Source: Staphylococcus hyicus (lineage in GTDB: Bacteria; Bacillota; Bacilli; Staphylococcales; Staphylococcaceae). Taken from it: a DNA stretch of 64,000 nucleotides. Made by a program: the position numbers and the translations under genes. Positions within the stretch are counted from its first letter, which is position 1; every line of letters starts with the position of its first letter. Positions 18,573 to 27,017 of this stretch are shown piece after piece. A model generated the notes under the pieces. That model saw only the letters and a program-made list of their open reading frames with translations. It was not told the DNA's origin and did no database searches. Where the stretch lies: contig NZ_CP008747.1 of the NCBI RefSeq assembly GCF_000816085.1, forward strand, positions 868,001-932,000, read 5' to 3'.

Positions 18573-18749
18573 ATGATTAAACATCTGACAAAAATATTTT
18601 TGATGTTGGCAATTATTGTGTTTTTTATTGGTGTGTTTTTTCAATATCAAGGGGAAGAACCTTCAGCAATTAAGTTGTTTTTAGCCTCCATCATGTTTAT
18701 GATTTGTGCATTTATCAGTCGTCATAACGACCGTAAAAGAGAGAGATAA
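18573..18749 (+). CDS. 58-residue membrane protein, unknown
   Basis: Short ORF starting MIKHLTKIFLML and ending in a basic tail HNDRKRER. It has two hydrophobic segments (about residues 7-24 and 32-49) joined by a polar turn QYQGEEPS, with a positive C-terminus. GAGGTG lies 5 nt before the ATG, and an extended -10 element TGATATACT (18543-18551) is well placed, so it looks like a real gene. No family is recognised. The next tiny ORF starts 4 nt after its stop codon. Confidence 0.6.
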   Translation: MIKHLTKIFLMLAIIVFFIGVFFQYQGEEPSAIKLFLASIMFMICAFISRHNDRKRER

Positions 18750-18753
18750 TGCA

Positions 18754-18831
18754 ATGACAAATTTTTCCGAATGGTTTTTAAGCACTTTTGTATTTTTAAT
18801 TAAGAGGGTGGTTAAAGAATTTTTTAAATGA
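18754..18831 (+). CDS. Putative 25-residue amphipathic peptide
   Basis: ORF beginning MTNFSEWFLSTF and ending LIKRVVKEFFK, net charge about +2. Hydrophobic residues 1, 4, 8, 12, 15, 16, 19, 20 and 23 fall on one helix face and polar residues 3, 6, 10, 17, 21 and 25 on the other, the pattern of PSM toxins. The Shine-Dalgarno is weak (GAGAG, 8 nt upstream), but translation could couple to the 58-residue ORF ending 4 nt before. It could also be a type I toxin-like peptide or chance. Function is unproven. Confidence 0.35.
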   Translation: MTNFSEWFLSTFVFLIKRVVKEFFK

Positions 18832-19515
18832 ACATACAATGTATGAAGTGACATTTATTTTCCTGATGAAAATGAAAGCACTGTTTTTAAGATTTTTTGT
18901 CTGAGGATTTAGTGAAAAAGTAATGGTGATTATATTTAAGTTTAGGTTTTAATATGTCCAGTTCAATACAGTGATATTAAAATGAAATAACCTTTATATT
19001 GTATTCAGAACAGTTGCGCTTTATTTGATAACTTTGTTATTGTTACCTTGGTACTTGATTACCAAATACCAACTTTTTTTAGTAACAATTTATTTTTAAC
19101 GTATGAATATTCTTATATGCTTTGAAGCAATGAAGTCATGAACTTGCTACTTCGTAAAAAATATCATCAAGATGTTGATTGCTGGTTTCATAGTTTGGGA
19201 GTTATCAGTGTAGAAATATTGACACAAGATAGATATGTGCTATGGACGTGAAAAATTGTTATTTATGTGGATGTTTACTACAGTTATTCTATTTAGTTTT
19301 AATTTGAATTTCCTCAATACAGCAAAATGTATTACAACTAAATACCATTTATTATGATGATATGAGTCTTATTTTTAGATGACATAAGCTGTACACATGG
19401 TCTTTATTTATAAGGTTATGTTTAGATAATTTGGTTTTGGTTGACACTCAAGACATCGATAACGGCTTGAAAATAAAATAAGGACGTTAAAAGAAAAATT
19501 AGGAGGACACGAGAC
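18832..19515. other. Gene-poor AT-rich stretch
   Basis: No convincing coding region in 680 bp. It contains only short frames without ribosome binding sites (for example 37 codons from ATG at 19139), a hairpin TTGGTA / TACCAA (19048-19065) followed ten bases later by a T run at 19073-19080, and a TTGACA at 19441 without a good partner -10. It may be decayed coding sequence or hold an unrecognised small RNA, and it includes the promoter of the ABC genes downstream. Confidence 0.4.
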
Positions 19516-20391
19516 ATGCAATTAAAAAAAATCACAAAACGGTATGGTGATAAAACTGTATTAGACGCCATAGATTTTGCATTTAATGATAGTAAAATCG
19601 TTGGTTTAATTGGTAAAAATGGTGTAGGTAAAACAACCATCATGAAAATTATGAATGGAAATATTGTAAATTATTCTGGAGAAGTTCAAATTGGTAAAGA
19701 TGAAAATATTGGTTATTTAATCGAACATCCTAAATTATATGATAATAAAAGCGGGTTATATAACTTAAAACTCTTTGCACATGTATTAGGTAAAGGCTAT
19801 GACAAAGCGTACACAGAATCAATTATACGTGCGTTTGGTATGGAAACATACATAAAACGTAAAGTAGGAAAATATTCGATGGGGATGAAACAAAAGTTAG
19901 CTATTGCGGTGTCATTAATGAATAAACCGAAATATTTAATACTTGATGAGCCAACTAATGGTATGGATCCAGATGGTTCTATAGATGTGTTAAAAACCAT
20001 TGAAAAACTTGTACATGAGTATGATATGAAAATCCTAATATCAAGTCATAAGCTCGAAGATATTGAATTAATTTGTGACCGTGCTGTTTTTCTAAGAGAT
20101 GGTCATTTTGTACAAGATATCAACATGGCAGATGGCCAAACATCTGATCAAACGATTGTACATATAGACATCAATGATTTTGACAGAGCCATGGCATTTT
20201 TGCAATCGAACTTCAATGTTGTACAAAGTATAAAAGAAAATGGTGAAATCATTTTAAATGCCCAACAAAGTTATCAACCTCTTTTAAAAGGGTTAGCGAC
20301 GCATCATATTTACCCTCATTTTATCGAAACACGTCGCGCTTCACTAAGGGATACGTATTTCAACATTAATCAAAGAGGTGGCCAATCATGA
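19516..20391 (+). CDS. ABC transporter ATP-binding protein (BcrA/peptide-export type)
   Basis: 291-residue ATPase subunit. Walker A is GKNGVGKT (33-40), the signature is YSMGMKQKLAIA and Walker B is YLILDEPTNGMD. The gene overlaps the permease by ATGA, so the two form a two-gene exporter. Such pairs move lantibiotics, bacitracin or self-made peptides, and PmtA/PmtC of the PSM exporter are of this class. AGGAGG lies 10 nt before the ATG. No two-component system or GntR gene is adjacent to say what induces it. Confidence 0.9.
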   Translation: MQLKKITKRYGDKTVLDAIDFAFNDSKIVGLIGKNGVGKTTIMKIMNGNIVNYSGEVQIGKDENIGYLIEHPKLYDNKSGLYNLKLFAHVLGKGYDKAYTESIIRAFGMETYIKRKVGKYSMGMKQKLAIAVSLMNKPKYLILDEPTNGMDPDGSIDVLKTIEKLVHEYDMKILISSHKLEDIELICDRAVFLRDGHFVQDINMADGQTSDQTIVHIDINDFDRAMAFLQSNFNVVQSIKENGEIILNAQQSYQPLLKGLATHHIYPHFIETRRASLRDTYFNINQRGGQS

Positions 20392-21116
20392 ATATAATGC
20401 AATTAATTAAATATGATATCATCAGTATTTTTAAAAGTCCTTTAACTTATATTGCGCTAGTATTAGGCATAGCACCCGTGCTTATAGCGGTGGGGATCAA
20501 TGTTGGAAATCATAAAGATGTTAATCCAGTCATTATGTTTAGTGTCGGAAAATGGTTCTTTTCACTTATTGGACTCATGTTTGTCGTTAAAACGATTACG
20601 AGAGATACTAGCCAAGGAACTATTCAACTTTTCATCAACAATGTGAGAAATCGTGTAAGATATTTTATTGCTAAGTTTATATCCATTTTATTTATATCAC
20701 TATTGATGACAGGCGTTATCGCATTAATGACATACGTTATTGCGTGGACAACAAAAGGGCCATCATTTGAAGCAAAATACATTTGGGAATTAATTGTATT
20801 TTATCTCATGTTGTTTATTATATATGGGCTGGTGCTTTTTTTAATCAATTTATTTGTGCAAAAACCCGCTTTAGTGTATACATTAGGTATTTTACTCCTA
20901 TTAATATTACCAGTGATTAAACCATTTATCCCATTAATTCCTGAAATTGGGGATAATATAAATGATGCGTTAAAATATATCCCATTCAGTTATTTAAGTG
21001 AAATGTCGATGCAGACAGATTTAGATTTTACTAAATGGCAATGGTTCATCAATGCACTGACTATTATTGTGTTATTTATCGTTAATATTATGATTATTAG
21101 AAAACGAGATATTTAG
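20388..21116 (+). CDS. ABC-2 type permease
   Basis: 242-residue membrane subunit with about six hydrophobic segments, the first at residues 17-36 and the last near 222-237. It has the typical ABC-2 coupling region VKTITRDTSQGTIQLF, where the first cytoplasmic loop contacts the ATPase. The start codon overlaps the ATPase stop (ATGA), indicating translational coupling. The likely complex is two ATPases and two permeases exporting a hydrophobic compound or peptide; the substrate is unknown. Confidence 0.87.
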   Translation: MNIMQLIKYDIISIFKSPLTYIALVLGIAPVLIAVGINVGNHKDVNPVIMFSVGKWFFSLIGLMFVVKTITRDTSQGTIQLFINNVRNRVRYFIAKFISILFISLLMTGVIALMTYVIAWTTKGPSFEAKYIWELIVFYLMLFIIYGLVLFLINLFVQKPALVYTLGILLLLILPVIKPFIPLIPEIGDNINDALKYIPFSYLSEMSMQTDLDFTKWQWFINALTIIVLFIVNIMIIRKRDI

Positions 21117-21292
21117 TTGTTGATTTGTCTTCTGAGCTGGATCAGCATGCGATTACGATCTCTAAATGGATGTTTTTCATCATAATGACTCAAAAGACTC
21201 AGCTCAGGAATCAATCAAAATAATGTATTCACTATATATTTAACTTTTCTTTTGCCTACACCACTTAGTGCTTGTCGATAGTCTTTAATTTG

Positions 21293-21339
21293 AATAGCCA
21301 ACAAAGTTCATGAATAAATGAATTTTGTTGGCTATTTTT
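21293..21339 (+). terminator. Hairpin terminator, AATAGCCAACAAA family
   Basis: AATAGCCAACAAAGTTCAT pairs with ATGAATTTTGTTGGCTATT around a 6-nt loop, followed by TTT. It lies about 180 nt after the permease stop. Related hairpins occur at 25606, 31866, 36471, 50020 and 55308. Confidence 0.85.
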
Positions 21340-21434
21340 GGTACAAGTGCTGGGATGTTACATTGTGGAGGGGGCTTTTGACTTTTAAAGCATTTGAAGA
21401 CATGTGTAACATTAATAAATTTTATATTTACTCA

Positions 21435-21471
21435 AGAAAGCGTTTACATATTAATGGTTGTGTATTAGAAT
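21435..21471 (+). promoter_or_regulatory. gnt promoter with CcpA cre site
   Basis: AGAAAGCGTTTACA (21435-21448) matches all but the first fixed base of the cre consensus TGNAANCGNTNNCA. Its TTTACA (21443-21448) is also the -35 box, with TAGAAT (21466-21471) as -10 after 17 nt. Glucose repression of gluconate use by CcpA is expected. Confidence 0.75.
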
Positions 21472-21487
21472 ACTTGTATACAAGTAT
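21470..21487 (+). promoter_or_regulatory. GntR operator
   Basis: Perfect palindrome ATACTTGTATACAAGTAT at the expected transcription start, 12 nt before gntR. It is the same sequence I recall for the Bacillus subtilis gnt operator. GntR should bind here and release with gluconate. Confidence 0.88.
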
Positions 21488-21498
21488 GAGGTGATGCT

Positions 21499-22179
21499 AT
21501 GAATGTACCGGAGAAATGGCTTTATCAACAAAACACAGGTGAAAAAATTGCTAGTGTCTTACGTTTTAATATTATAAATGGTCAATATACTGAACATACC
21601 GTATTAACAGAAAATCAAATTGCTCAACAATTTAAAGTGAGTCGTTCACCAGTGCGAGACGCTTTTAAATTACTCAATCAAGAGCACCTCATTCGTTTAG
21701 AAAGAATGGGTGCTGAAGTGGTGCCATTTACGACAACGCATCGACAAGAATTAACTGATATACGATTGATGATTGAATCTTTTGCGTTTACAAAAGTGAT
21801 TGCGAAACAAGATTTAACTGTGCTCCTTCAAGATATGTATCAAACGCTCGAAATGATGCGTGTTTGTGTGAAATTCAAGGATGCTGTTGGATTTGCAGAA
21901 TACGATTTACAATTTCATGAACATCTTGTTTTCGCATGCCACCACGAGGCGCTCATGCATATATGGCAGTCTATTCGTCAAAAGTTACTTTGCACAGTTT
22001 ATATAAGCATGGCGACACGAATGGCAACAGATATTGAAGATTTTAACCGTATTATTGACAATCATCTTATGTATATTGAAGCAGTCAAAGATAGACATAA
22101 CGGGAAAATGTATCAAGCATTTAAAGCAAATTTTAGTGATTTAAATGATAATATTGGCGCATTTTGGAGATTATATTAA
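21499..22179 (+). CDS. gntR: GntR, gluconate operon repressor
   Basis: 226-residue GntR/FadR-type regulator. The winged helix-turn-helix at about residues 35-70 contains AQQFKVSRSPVRDAFKLL; the C-terminal alpha-helical FCD-type domain binds the effector, with metal-site candidates in FHEHLVFACHHEAL. GAGGTG lies upstream of the ATG. It is the first gene of gntRKP, with its palindromic operator immediately upstream, so it represses its own operon. Confidence 0.93.
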   Translation: MNVPEKWLYQQNTGEKIASVLRFNIINGQYTEHTVLTENQIAQQFKVSRSPVRDAFKLLNQEHLIRLERMGAEVVPFTTTHRQELTDIRLMIESFAFTKVIAKQDLTVLLQDMYQTLEMMRVCVKFKDAVGFAEYDLQFHEHLVFACHHEALMHIWQSIRQKLLCTVYISMATRMATDIEDFNRIIDNHLMYIEAVKDRHNGKMYQAFKANFSDLNDNIGAFWRLY

Positions 22180-22192
22180 AGGAGAGAATTGT

Positions 22193-23749
22193 GTGAATAG
22201 ATTAAGTATAGGTGTAGATATTGGAACGACGAATACAAAAGCAGTGTTATATGATGAGAATGGACGTTCGTTAGCACATGCGCAAGCTACCTATTCGCTT
22301 CTAACTCCAGATTCCGATATCGCGGAACAAAATCCAGATGATATTTTAGAAGCTGTAAAGACAGTATTGATAAAGGTAATTCGTATGTCTCATCAAGTTG
22401 GCTCATTATCATTTATTGCATTAAGTGCACAAATGCACAGTCTCATATTAGTTAATAATAAAATGGCTCCAATTACAAAATCAATCACTTGGGCGGATAA
22501 TCGGGCAAAACAATGTGCTGAAAGATTGAAAATTCATCAAAAAGGTATGCAAATCTATCATAATACTGGGACGCCAATTCATGCGATGTCACCGTTGTGT
22601 AAATTGTTGTGGTTAAAAGAAACGTATCCTGATTTATTCAAATCTGCGTATAAAATGATTGATATTAAAACGTATATCATTTATCACTTAACCGAAGAGT
22701 GTGTCATGGATATGTCTATTGCTTCAGCTACAGGACTCTTTAATATTCATCATAAAGAATGGGATGAGGACGCACTCAGTCTTATTGAATTGGAACGTCA
22801 TAAGTTACCTCATGTTGTTCCAACGACGCATTGTCTTAAATTGACAGAGCAAGTCAAAAATGTATTAAATTTACAAGATTCAATTCCACTTGTGATCGGT
22901 GCTAGTGATGGCGTACTTTCAAATTTAGGTGTCAATAGCATCCAACCTGGTGAGGTAGCGGTTACCATTGGCACGTCGGGTGCAATTAGAACAGTAGTTA
23001 AAAGACCAGTGCTTGATCCTCTTGGACGGACGTTTTGTTACATATTAGATGAATCGCATTATGTTATTGGGGGACCCGTAAATAATGGCGCTGTTACTTT
23101 ACAATGGCTAGGTGAAAAAGTGCTTCACAATCCACACCACATGGATGACTGCATCAATTATGAGGACATGTTACAACAGGCAAATTCTGTGCCTATAGGG
23201 TCAGATGGGTTAATCTTTCATCCATATTTATCGGGGGAACGTGCACCGATTTGGTCTTCAAATGCGAAAGGATCTTTTATCGGTTTAACTTTAGCCCATC
23301 ATCAAGGTCATTTAGTCAGAGCAGTAATGGAAGGGGTATTATTTAATTTATACACGGTTCTCATGACGCTCTCTCAAATTTCAAATGTCACACCAACCGT
23401 AATTAAAGCGACAGGTGGGTTCTCAAAAAATGTATTGTGGAGACAAATGATGTCAGACATATTTAACTGCCAAGTTATTTTTCCAGAAGATTATGAAAGC
23501 TCGTGTCTGGGTGCTGTAATTCTTGGTAAGAAAGCTTTAGGTTATCAAGAAATTTATCAAAATCTATCGCATTGGGTTGGTAGTACATTTTGTCATTATC
23601 CACAGGACAAGCATGTAAAACAATATGCAGCACTTGTTTTAATTTTTATGGATATACAAGAGAGATTATTACCCACGTATGATAGTATTGCCGCTTTGCA
23701 ACAACAATTCACAAATACAATAGATAAGAGGGATCGTAATGATGTATGA
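22193..23749 (+). CDS. gntK: Gluconokinase
   Basis: 518-residue FGGY sugar kinase that makes 6-phosphogluconate. The N-terminal phosphate motif is GVDIGTTNTK; the ADP-binding region is TGGFSKNVLWRQMMSDIF. The frame opens at 22145, but the GTG at 22193 has AAAGGAGAG 7 nt upstream and gives the conserved start (M)NRLSIGVDIG, so I chose it. It starts 13 nt after the gntR stop and overlaps gntP by 11 nt. Confidence 0.94.
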   Translation: MNRLSIGVDIGTTNTKAVLYDENGRSLAHAQATYSLLTPDSDIAEQNPDDILEAVKTVLIKVIRMSHQVGSLSFIALSAQMHSLILVNNKMAPITKSITWADNRAKQCAERLKIHQKGMQIYHNTGTPIHAMSPLCKLLWLKETYPDLFKSAYKMIDIKTYIIYHLTEECVMDMSIASATGLFNIHHKEWDEDALSLIELERHKLPHVVPTTHCLKLTEQVKNVLNLQDSIPLVIGASDGVLSNLGVNSIQPGEVAVTIGTSGAIRTVVKRPVLDPLGRTFCYILDESHYVIGGPVNNGAVTLQWLGEKVLHNPHHMDDCINYEDMLQQANSVPIGSDGLIFHPYLSGERAPIWSSNAKGSFIGLTLAHHQGHLVRAVMEGVLFNLYTVLMTLSQISNVTPTVIKATGGFSKNVLWRQMMSDIFNCQVIFPEDYESSCLGAVILGKKALGYQEIYQNLSHWVGSTFCHYPQDKHVKQYAALVLIFMDIQERLLPTYDSIAALQQQFTNTIDKRDRNDV

Positions 23750-25100
23750 TATATGGCCACTATTAAGTGTTATGATTGGGATATTATTTTTGTTAGTGTT
23801 AATTATGAAACTAAAACTCAACACATTTATTGCATTAATTGTTACAGCTGTACTGACAGGAATTTTGTTAGGCATGCCCCTTGATAAAATTATTGCCACA
23901 ATTGAAACCGGTATGGGAGGAACGCTTGGACATATTGCATTGATATTTGGTTTAGGTGCGATGTTAGGTAAATTGTTAGCAGATGGTGGTGGTGCGACAC
24001 AAATAGCGGATACACTCATCTATAAACTAGGTCAAAAGTATGTAATGTGGGCCATGGTTATCGCATCATTTATTATCGGAATCGCATTGTTTTTTGAAGT
24101 AGGGCTCGTGCTTTTAATTCCACTTGTGTTTACTATAGCGAAAAGAATGAAAATATCTCAACTTATGATTGGTTTACCAATGGTAACAGCGCTATCTGTG
24201 ACCCATGGATTTTTACCACCGCATCCTGGTCCGGTTGTTATTGCCAAAGAATTAAATGCAAATATTGGAGAAGTATTGTTATATGGATTTATCGTAGCGA
24301 TTCCAGTTACAATCATCGCAGGGCCGTTTTTCGTGAAATTGGCACCACGCTTGTCACCACAAGCTTTTCAAAGGGAGGGCGACATTTCTTCATTAGGTGC
24401 GACAAAGACATTTCATAAAACGGAATTACCAAGTTTTAAATTGAGTACGTTTACAGCGTTGTTACCCGTGATTTTAATGTTAATGACAACGATATGGCAA
24501 CTTGTTTCTGGTCATCAGCAAGGTGCTACAAATGTGTTTGAAAGATTTCTATATTTTACAGGTTCTGCAGGAACAGCAATGCTTATTGCAGTATTATTCG
24601 CGATTTATAGTATGGGGTTAAAACAACAAAGACGCATGTCAGATATAATGGATTCAGTGACTCAAGCCATATATCCTATAGGGATGATGATTTTAATTAT
24701 AGGGGGTGGAGGAGCGTTTAAGCAGATTTTAATCGATGGTGGTGTGGGTAAATCGATAGAACATTTTTTTGTCGGCGCACAAATGTCTCCTTTATTACTT
24801 GCTTGGCTTGTCGCAGCTTTATTAAGGCTTGCACTAGGGTCTGCAACAGTTGCAGCAATTTCAACTACAGGCATCATACTTCCCTTACTGCAAACCTCTG
24901 ATGTTAATTTAGCGTTAGTCGTTCTAGCAATCGGTGCGGGTAGTGTATTTTGTTCTCATGTGAATGATGCAGGTTTTTGGATGTTTAAAGAATATTTTGG
25001 ATTGACTGTTAAAGAAACATTTTTAACATGGTCAATGGTAGAAACGATTATTTCTGTAACAGGGTTTGTTTTCGTATTTCTTTTAAGCCTTTTAGTGTAA
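23739..25100 (+). CDS. gntP: Gluconate permease
   Basis: 453-residue GntP-family symporter with about 12 hydrophobic segments. Typical blocks are GFLPPHPGPVVIAKELNANIGEV and FCSHVNDAGFWMFKEYFGL. It imports gluconate with protons for GntK. The start codon lies inside the end of gntK, so translation is coupled. No gnd gene follows, so 6-phosphogluconate must be handled by a gnd elsewhere. No clear terminator lies directly after the stop. Confidence 0.95.
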   Translation: MMYDIWPLLSVMIGILFLLVLIMKLKLNTFIALIVTAVLTGILLGMPLDKIIATIETGMGGTLGHIALIFGLGAMLGKLLADGGGATQIADTLIYKLGQKYVMWAMVIASFIIGIALFFEVGLVLLIPLVFTIAKRMKISQLMIGLPMVTALSVTHGFLPPHPGPVVIAKELNANIGEVLLYGFIVAIPVTIIAGPFFVKLAPRLSPQAFQREGDISSLGATKTFHKTELPSFKLSTFTALLPVILMLMTTIWQLVSGHQQGATNVFERFLYFTGSAGTAMLIAVLFAIYSMGLKQQRRMSDIMDSVTQAIYPIGMMILIIGGGGAFKQILIDGGVGKSIEHFFVGAQMSPLLLAWLVAALLRLALGSATVAAISTTGIILPLLQTSDVNLALVVLAIGAGSVFCSHVNDAGFWMFKEYFGLTVKETFLTWSMVETIISVTGFVFVFLLSLLV

Positions 25101-25150
25101 AGTGATATGACGAAGGGTATAACATAATAAATATGTTTGAGGTGAATATT

Positions 25151-25561
25151 ATGCCGTGGACGATGTCAGATTATCCCAATAGTTGGAAAAATTTAGATAC
25201 ACTAGAACGCAAAAAAGCCATTGATATCGGTAATGCGATGTTGAAAGAAGGTTATAAAGAATCAGATGTCATACCAATAGCAACATCACAAGCTGAAAAA
25301 TGGTTTAAAAACGCATCACAATCAGAGAAAGATGAGCTACAACATAAAAATATTACGCAGCATGAAAATGATCAATCTACAAACCCTGATTTAAATGAGC
25401 ACGATGTACATGTTTACTATGAAAATAACGTTTGGAAAGTTAAAACGGAGACAGCACAACAAGCGAGTGATACGTTTGATTCAAAAAAAGAAGCAATTGA
25501 ACGTGCTCAGGAGATTGCAAAAAATAAAAATACGCATGTCATTACGCATACAAAAGATTAA
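25151..25561 (+). CDS. DUF2188-domain protein
   Basis: 136-residue soluble protein. The N-terminal block MPWTMSDYPNSWKNL...RKKAIDIGNAML resembles the YdaT-type motif found in Bacilli, and the C-terminus (VYYENNVWKVKTE...THVITHTKD) is a DUF2188 repeat. The frame opens at 25133, but GAGGTG sits 6 nt before the ATG at 25151, so I use the shorter form. The function is unknown; relatives are often stress-induced in Bacillus. It stands alone between gntP and a long hairpin. Confidence 0.82.
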   Translation: MPWTMSDYPNSWKNLDTLERKKAIDIGNAMLKEGYKESDVIPIATSQAEKWFKNASQSEKDELQHKNITQHENDQSTNPDLNEHDVHVYYENNVWKVKTETAQQASDTFDSKKEAIERAQEIAKNKNTHVITHTKD

Positions 25562-25605
25562 TATTATAAAAGTGACGGAGATACTCAGTGCCTTAAATTA
25601 ATGAA

Positions 25606-25703
25606 GCCAACAAAATTCACTTATTGATGAATGAACATCACCCTGTAAAGCAGACACTTAAAAAGTGAAAACTTTAAAGGGTGATGTTCAAAACTTTGTT
25701 GGC
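25606..25703. terminator. Composite nested hairpin between convergent genes
   Basis: Outer stem GCCAACAAA (25606-25614) / TTTGTTGGC (25695-25703) belongs to the dispersed hairpin family. Inside it is a second stem GAACATCACCCT / AGGGTGATGTTC (25633-25689). It lies between the DUF2188 gene and the convergent thioredoxin-like gene and could terminate both. Confidence 0.7.
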
Positions 25704-25717
25704 TATTATATTTATCT

Positions 25718-26269
25718 TTATAACGTTTTTATAATGGAAGTGTAAACATCATTCCAAAACGTATGATCAGTTAAATATCGATTACGTATAGTTTGATGGA
25801 ATTCTTTTTCTTTATCGTCATAAGACTCACTTGATTTATCAGGTAAGTTTTGACGTAATGCGTTTACGAATTTCTCCACAGATAAAGCTCTCGGACCCCA
25901 AACAGCCATCTGTTCATAATTTTCATTCATAAAAATATAAATTGGAATTGATCGTGCTCTTCCATTCGTTAAATACTGGTCTATTAAATCCGTGTTTTCA
26001 TCACGGTAAAAGGCACGCACCTCTAAATCTAACTGTTCAGAAATATGTTTTAATATAGGATTATTCATCATTGCATCCGTACACCAATCTTCAGTTATGA
26101 TGAGTACATGCTTATACCCCTTACTTTTAATACGTTCTAAACTTTCGCTATCCTTAGGTAAATCAAAACTATTGTAGATACTCAGTAACCCCTCTTTATT
26201 AACATGCATATCTTCAATGTATTGATCAATAGGTTTAGCTTGTTGATAATACGTTTTTAAATGCGCCAT
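25718..26269 (-). CDS. Thioredoxin-family protein
   Basis: 183-residue protein of the thioredoxin_9 type. The active-site region reads TEDWCTDAMMNNP, with the first cysteine kept but the usual second one absent, so it is not a classical dithiol thioredoxin. The cis-proline region is ARSIPIYIF. The frame opens with GTG at 26278, but AAGGAGGG is 8 nt before the ATG at 26269. A role in monothiol redox chemistry is inference. Confidence 0.82.
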   Translation of the reverse strand: MAHLKTYYQQAKPIDQYIEDMHVNKEGLLSIYNSFDLPKDSESLERIKSKGYKHVLIITEDWCTDAMMNNPILKHISEQLDLEVRAFYRDENTDLIDQYLTNGRARSIPIYIFMNENYEQMAVWGPRALSVEKFVNALRQNLPDKSSESYDDKEKEFHQTIRNRYLTDHTFWNDVYTSIIKTL

Positions 26270-26453
26270 AAAAAACACCCTCCTTCGTTAAATTTATTAT
26301 ACCAAGCTCAGTATTGAAAGAAAATTAAAAAGATTACAACAAATTAAGAATGTGACATTTACAATACAAATAATGGTACAAGGTTTAAATTTTTATTGAC
26401 TCAAATTATAATTTTAAGTGTTGAAAATATTATCTGAAAAGGAGGGGAGATTA

Positions 26454-27017
26454 ATGGATAAAATTACATTTTTAAATGAACTAGAGCATCAGCTAAAACG
26501 TTTACCTAATGATGTCGTTGATGATATTATGAACCAATATGAAACGCATTTTTATAAAGAAAATGAAAAAGGTAAAACGGATCGTGAGATTATTTTGTCA
26601 CTTAATAAGCCTAAACATATTGCGAAGAAAAAATATGCAAAATATGCCGTGACAGATGCAGAAAACAAACCTGATTTCGATCACTTAAGACGCGCTGTTC
26701 TCGCAACAATTGGTATGAGTATCGTTACATTATTTTTTGTAGTAGTCCCATTAATTTTCCTTCTGTTACTTATTATTATGTCACTGTTTATTTCATTGGG
26801 GATGATTCTCGCACCAATTATTGTGTTTCTAGCGCATATATATTCAGGATTATCACAATTTTCATTGAGTAATTATCTGTTTAGCTTTGCGTATACAGGT
26901 TTAGGATTAATGTTTTTAGTTATCATTATTAAAATAGTGTGTTTCTTACGCAAAGCATTATTGAAATATTTAAAATGGAATATAAATTTTATTAAAAAAG
27001 GAACATTTCAATCATGA
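26454..27017 (+). CDS. DUF1700-family membrane protein
   Basis: 187 residues. An N-terminal helical domain (MDKITFLNELEHQLKRLP...DIMNQYETHF) is typical of DUF1700/HAAS proteins, followed by about three hydrophobic segments between residues 77 and 165. The ATG at 26454 has AAGGAGGGG upstream; the earlier start at 26418 lacks one. The stop overlaps the start of the DUF4097 gene by ATGA. Such pairs are often under PadR-type regulators and tied to envelope stress, but no regulator is adjacent here. Confidence 0.8.
   Translation: MDKITFLNELEHQLKRLPNDVVDDIMNQYETHFYKENEKGKTDREIILSLNKPKHIAKKKYAKYAVTDAENKPDFDHLRRAVLATIGMSIVTLFFVVVPLIFLLLLIIMSLFISLGMILAPIIVFLAHIYSGLSQFSLSNYLFSFAYTGLGLMFLVIIIKIVCFLRKALLKYLKWNINFIKKGTFQS

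Noticed and set aside
19139..19252. 37-codon ORF in the gene-poor stretch
   Set aside because: No ribosome binding site, no recognisable protein features; length is expected by chance in AT-rich DNA.
19441..19446. TTGACA as -35 box of the ABC exporter
   Set aside because: No acceptable -10 hexamer lies 15-19 nt downstream, so the promoter was not assigned.
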